Shown here: positions 4,920 through 5,463 of the stretch, one piece after another
Position numbering within the stretch: position 1 is the first letter of the stretch
Layout of the letters: every line of letters starts with the position of its first letter
Origin: Geminicoccaceae bacterium
GTDB lineage: Bacteria > Pseudomonadota > Alphaproteobacteria > Geminicoccales > Geminicoccaceae
DNA length: 5,463 nt
Assembly: GCA_020446285.1 (NCBI GenBank)
Contig: JAGREZ010000407.1
Coordinates: 1 to 5,463, forward strand
Direction: 5' to 3'
Translations under genes and position numbers: made by a program
The notes under the pieces: generated by a model
The model's input: only the letters and a program-made list of their open reading frames with translations
Told to the model about the DNA's origin: nothing
Database searches by the model: none

Positions 4920-5463
4920 TGTCGCATCAATCGGCCCTCATCGAGGACGACATCCTCGCCTATCTCGAATCCCACCAGAACAAGTCGCTCCTGCGCTTTA
5001 TCACCTGCGGCTCGGTGGATGACGGCAAGTCGACACTGATCGGCCGCCTGCTCTACGAGAGCAAGCTGATCTTCGAGGACCAGCTCGCAGCCCTCGAGAA
5101 CGACTCGAAGAAGATGGGCACCCAGGGCGACGAGATCGATTTCGCCCTTCTCGTCGACGGCCTCGCCGCCGAGCGTGAACAGGGTATCACCATCGACGTC
5201 GCCTACCGCTTCTTCTCGACGGACAGACGGAAATTCATCGTCGCCGACACCCCCGGCCACGAACAATATACCCGCAACATGGCGACCGGCGCCTCGACGG
5301 CCGATGTCGCCATCCTGATGATCGACGCGCGCAAGGGTGTCCTCACCCAGACCCGCCGCCATGCCTTCATCACCTCGCTGGTGGGCATCCGCCATCTGGT
5401 GCTGGCGATCAACAAGATGGATCTGGTCGGCTATTCGAAGAAGACCTTCGATGCCATCGACGC
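4919..5463 (+). CDS. cysN: Sulfate adenylyltransferase subunit 1 GTPase, CysN or CysNC (5' part, runs off the window)
   Basis: The frame is open from ATG 4919 to the window edge (181 complete codons). CysN is the GTPase subunit that drives APS synthesis by CysD through GTP hydrolysis. It belongs to the EF-Tu-like translational GTPases, and all the expected motifs are visible. G1 is GSVDDGKST (31-39), the switch I region is [11 protein letters not shown] (89-99), G3 is DTPGHE (110-115) and G4 is NKMD (165-168). The start codon shares one base with the cysD stop (TGATG), so the genes form one coupled operon. The missing C-terminus prevents deciding between CysN alone (about 475 aa in E. coli) and a CysN-CysC fusion carrying APS kinase, as in NodQ and many alphaproteobacteria. 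Confidence 0.96.
   Translation, partial: MSHQSALIEDDILAYLESHQNKSLLRFITCGSVDDGKSTLIGRLLYESKLIFEDQLAALENDSKKMGTQGDEIDFALLVDGLAAEREQGITIDVAYRFFSTDRRKFIVADTPGHEQYTRNMATGASTADVAILMIDARKGVLTQTRRHAFITSLVGIRHLVLAINKMDLVGYSKKTFDAID

Overview
The window reads as chromosomal DNA of a GC-rich proteobacterium, most likely an alphaproteobacterium. The basis is the strong G/C bias at third codon positions, the stand-alone TPR-GT41 glycosyltransferase, the RTX protein and a tightly coupled cysD-cysN pair. No genus can be assigned from this sequence alone. All four clear genes lie on the + strand.

Layout: positions 1-596 hold no convincing gene. They contain a strong intrinsic terminator (161-197) for something transcribed from the left, then an AT-rich presumed promoter region with a 32-bp-spaced direct repeat and two leader hairpins. 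Next comes a small RTX calcium-binding protein (597-1364), probably a type I secretion substrate, closed by a textbook terminator (1411-1439). A two-hairpin palindromic element with inverted ends (1498-1606) sits just before a 661-aa TPR plus GT41 (OGT/SPINDLY-like) protein (1647-3632). That protein starts at TTG, and a 10-codon ORF with a good Shine-Dalgarno runs into the start. A 390-bp non-coding stretch (3633-4022) carries phased short repeats, a perfect 12-bp palindrome and a hairpin. It leads into cysD (4023-4919) and the beginning of cysN or cysNC (4919 to the window end), which overlap by one base.

How the genes work together: CysD and CysN form ATP sulfurylase, the first step of sulfate activation. 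The RTX protein and the GT41 enzyme are separate transcription units on sequence evidence, since a strong terminator lies between them. Their adjacency still allows the guess that the glycosyltransferase modifies the RTX protein or another surface protein. I see no complete novel system. The most unusual signals are non-coding: the 1498-1606 palindromic element, the leader ORF before the GT41 gene, and the phased repeats upstream of the RTX gene and of cysD.
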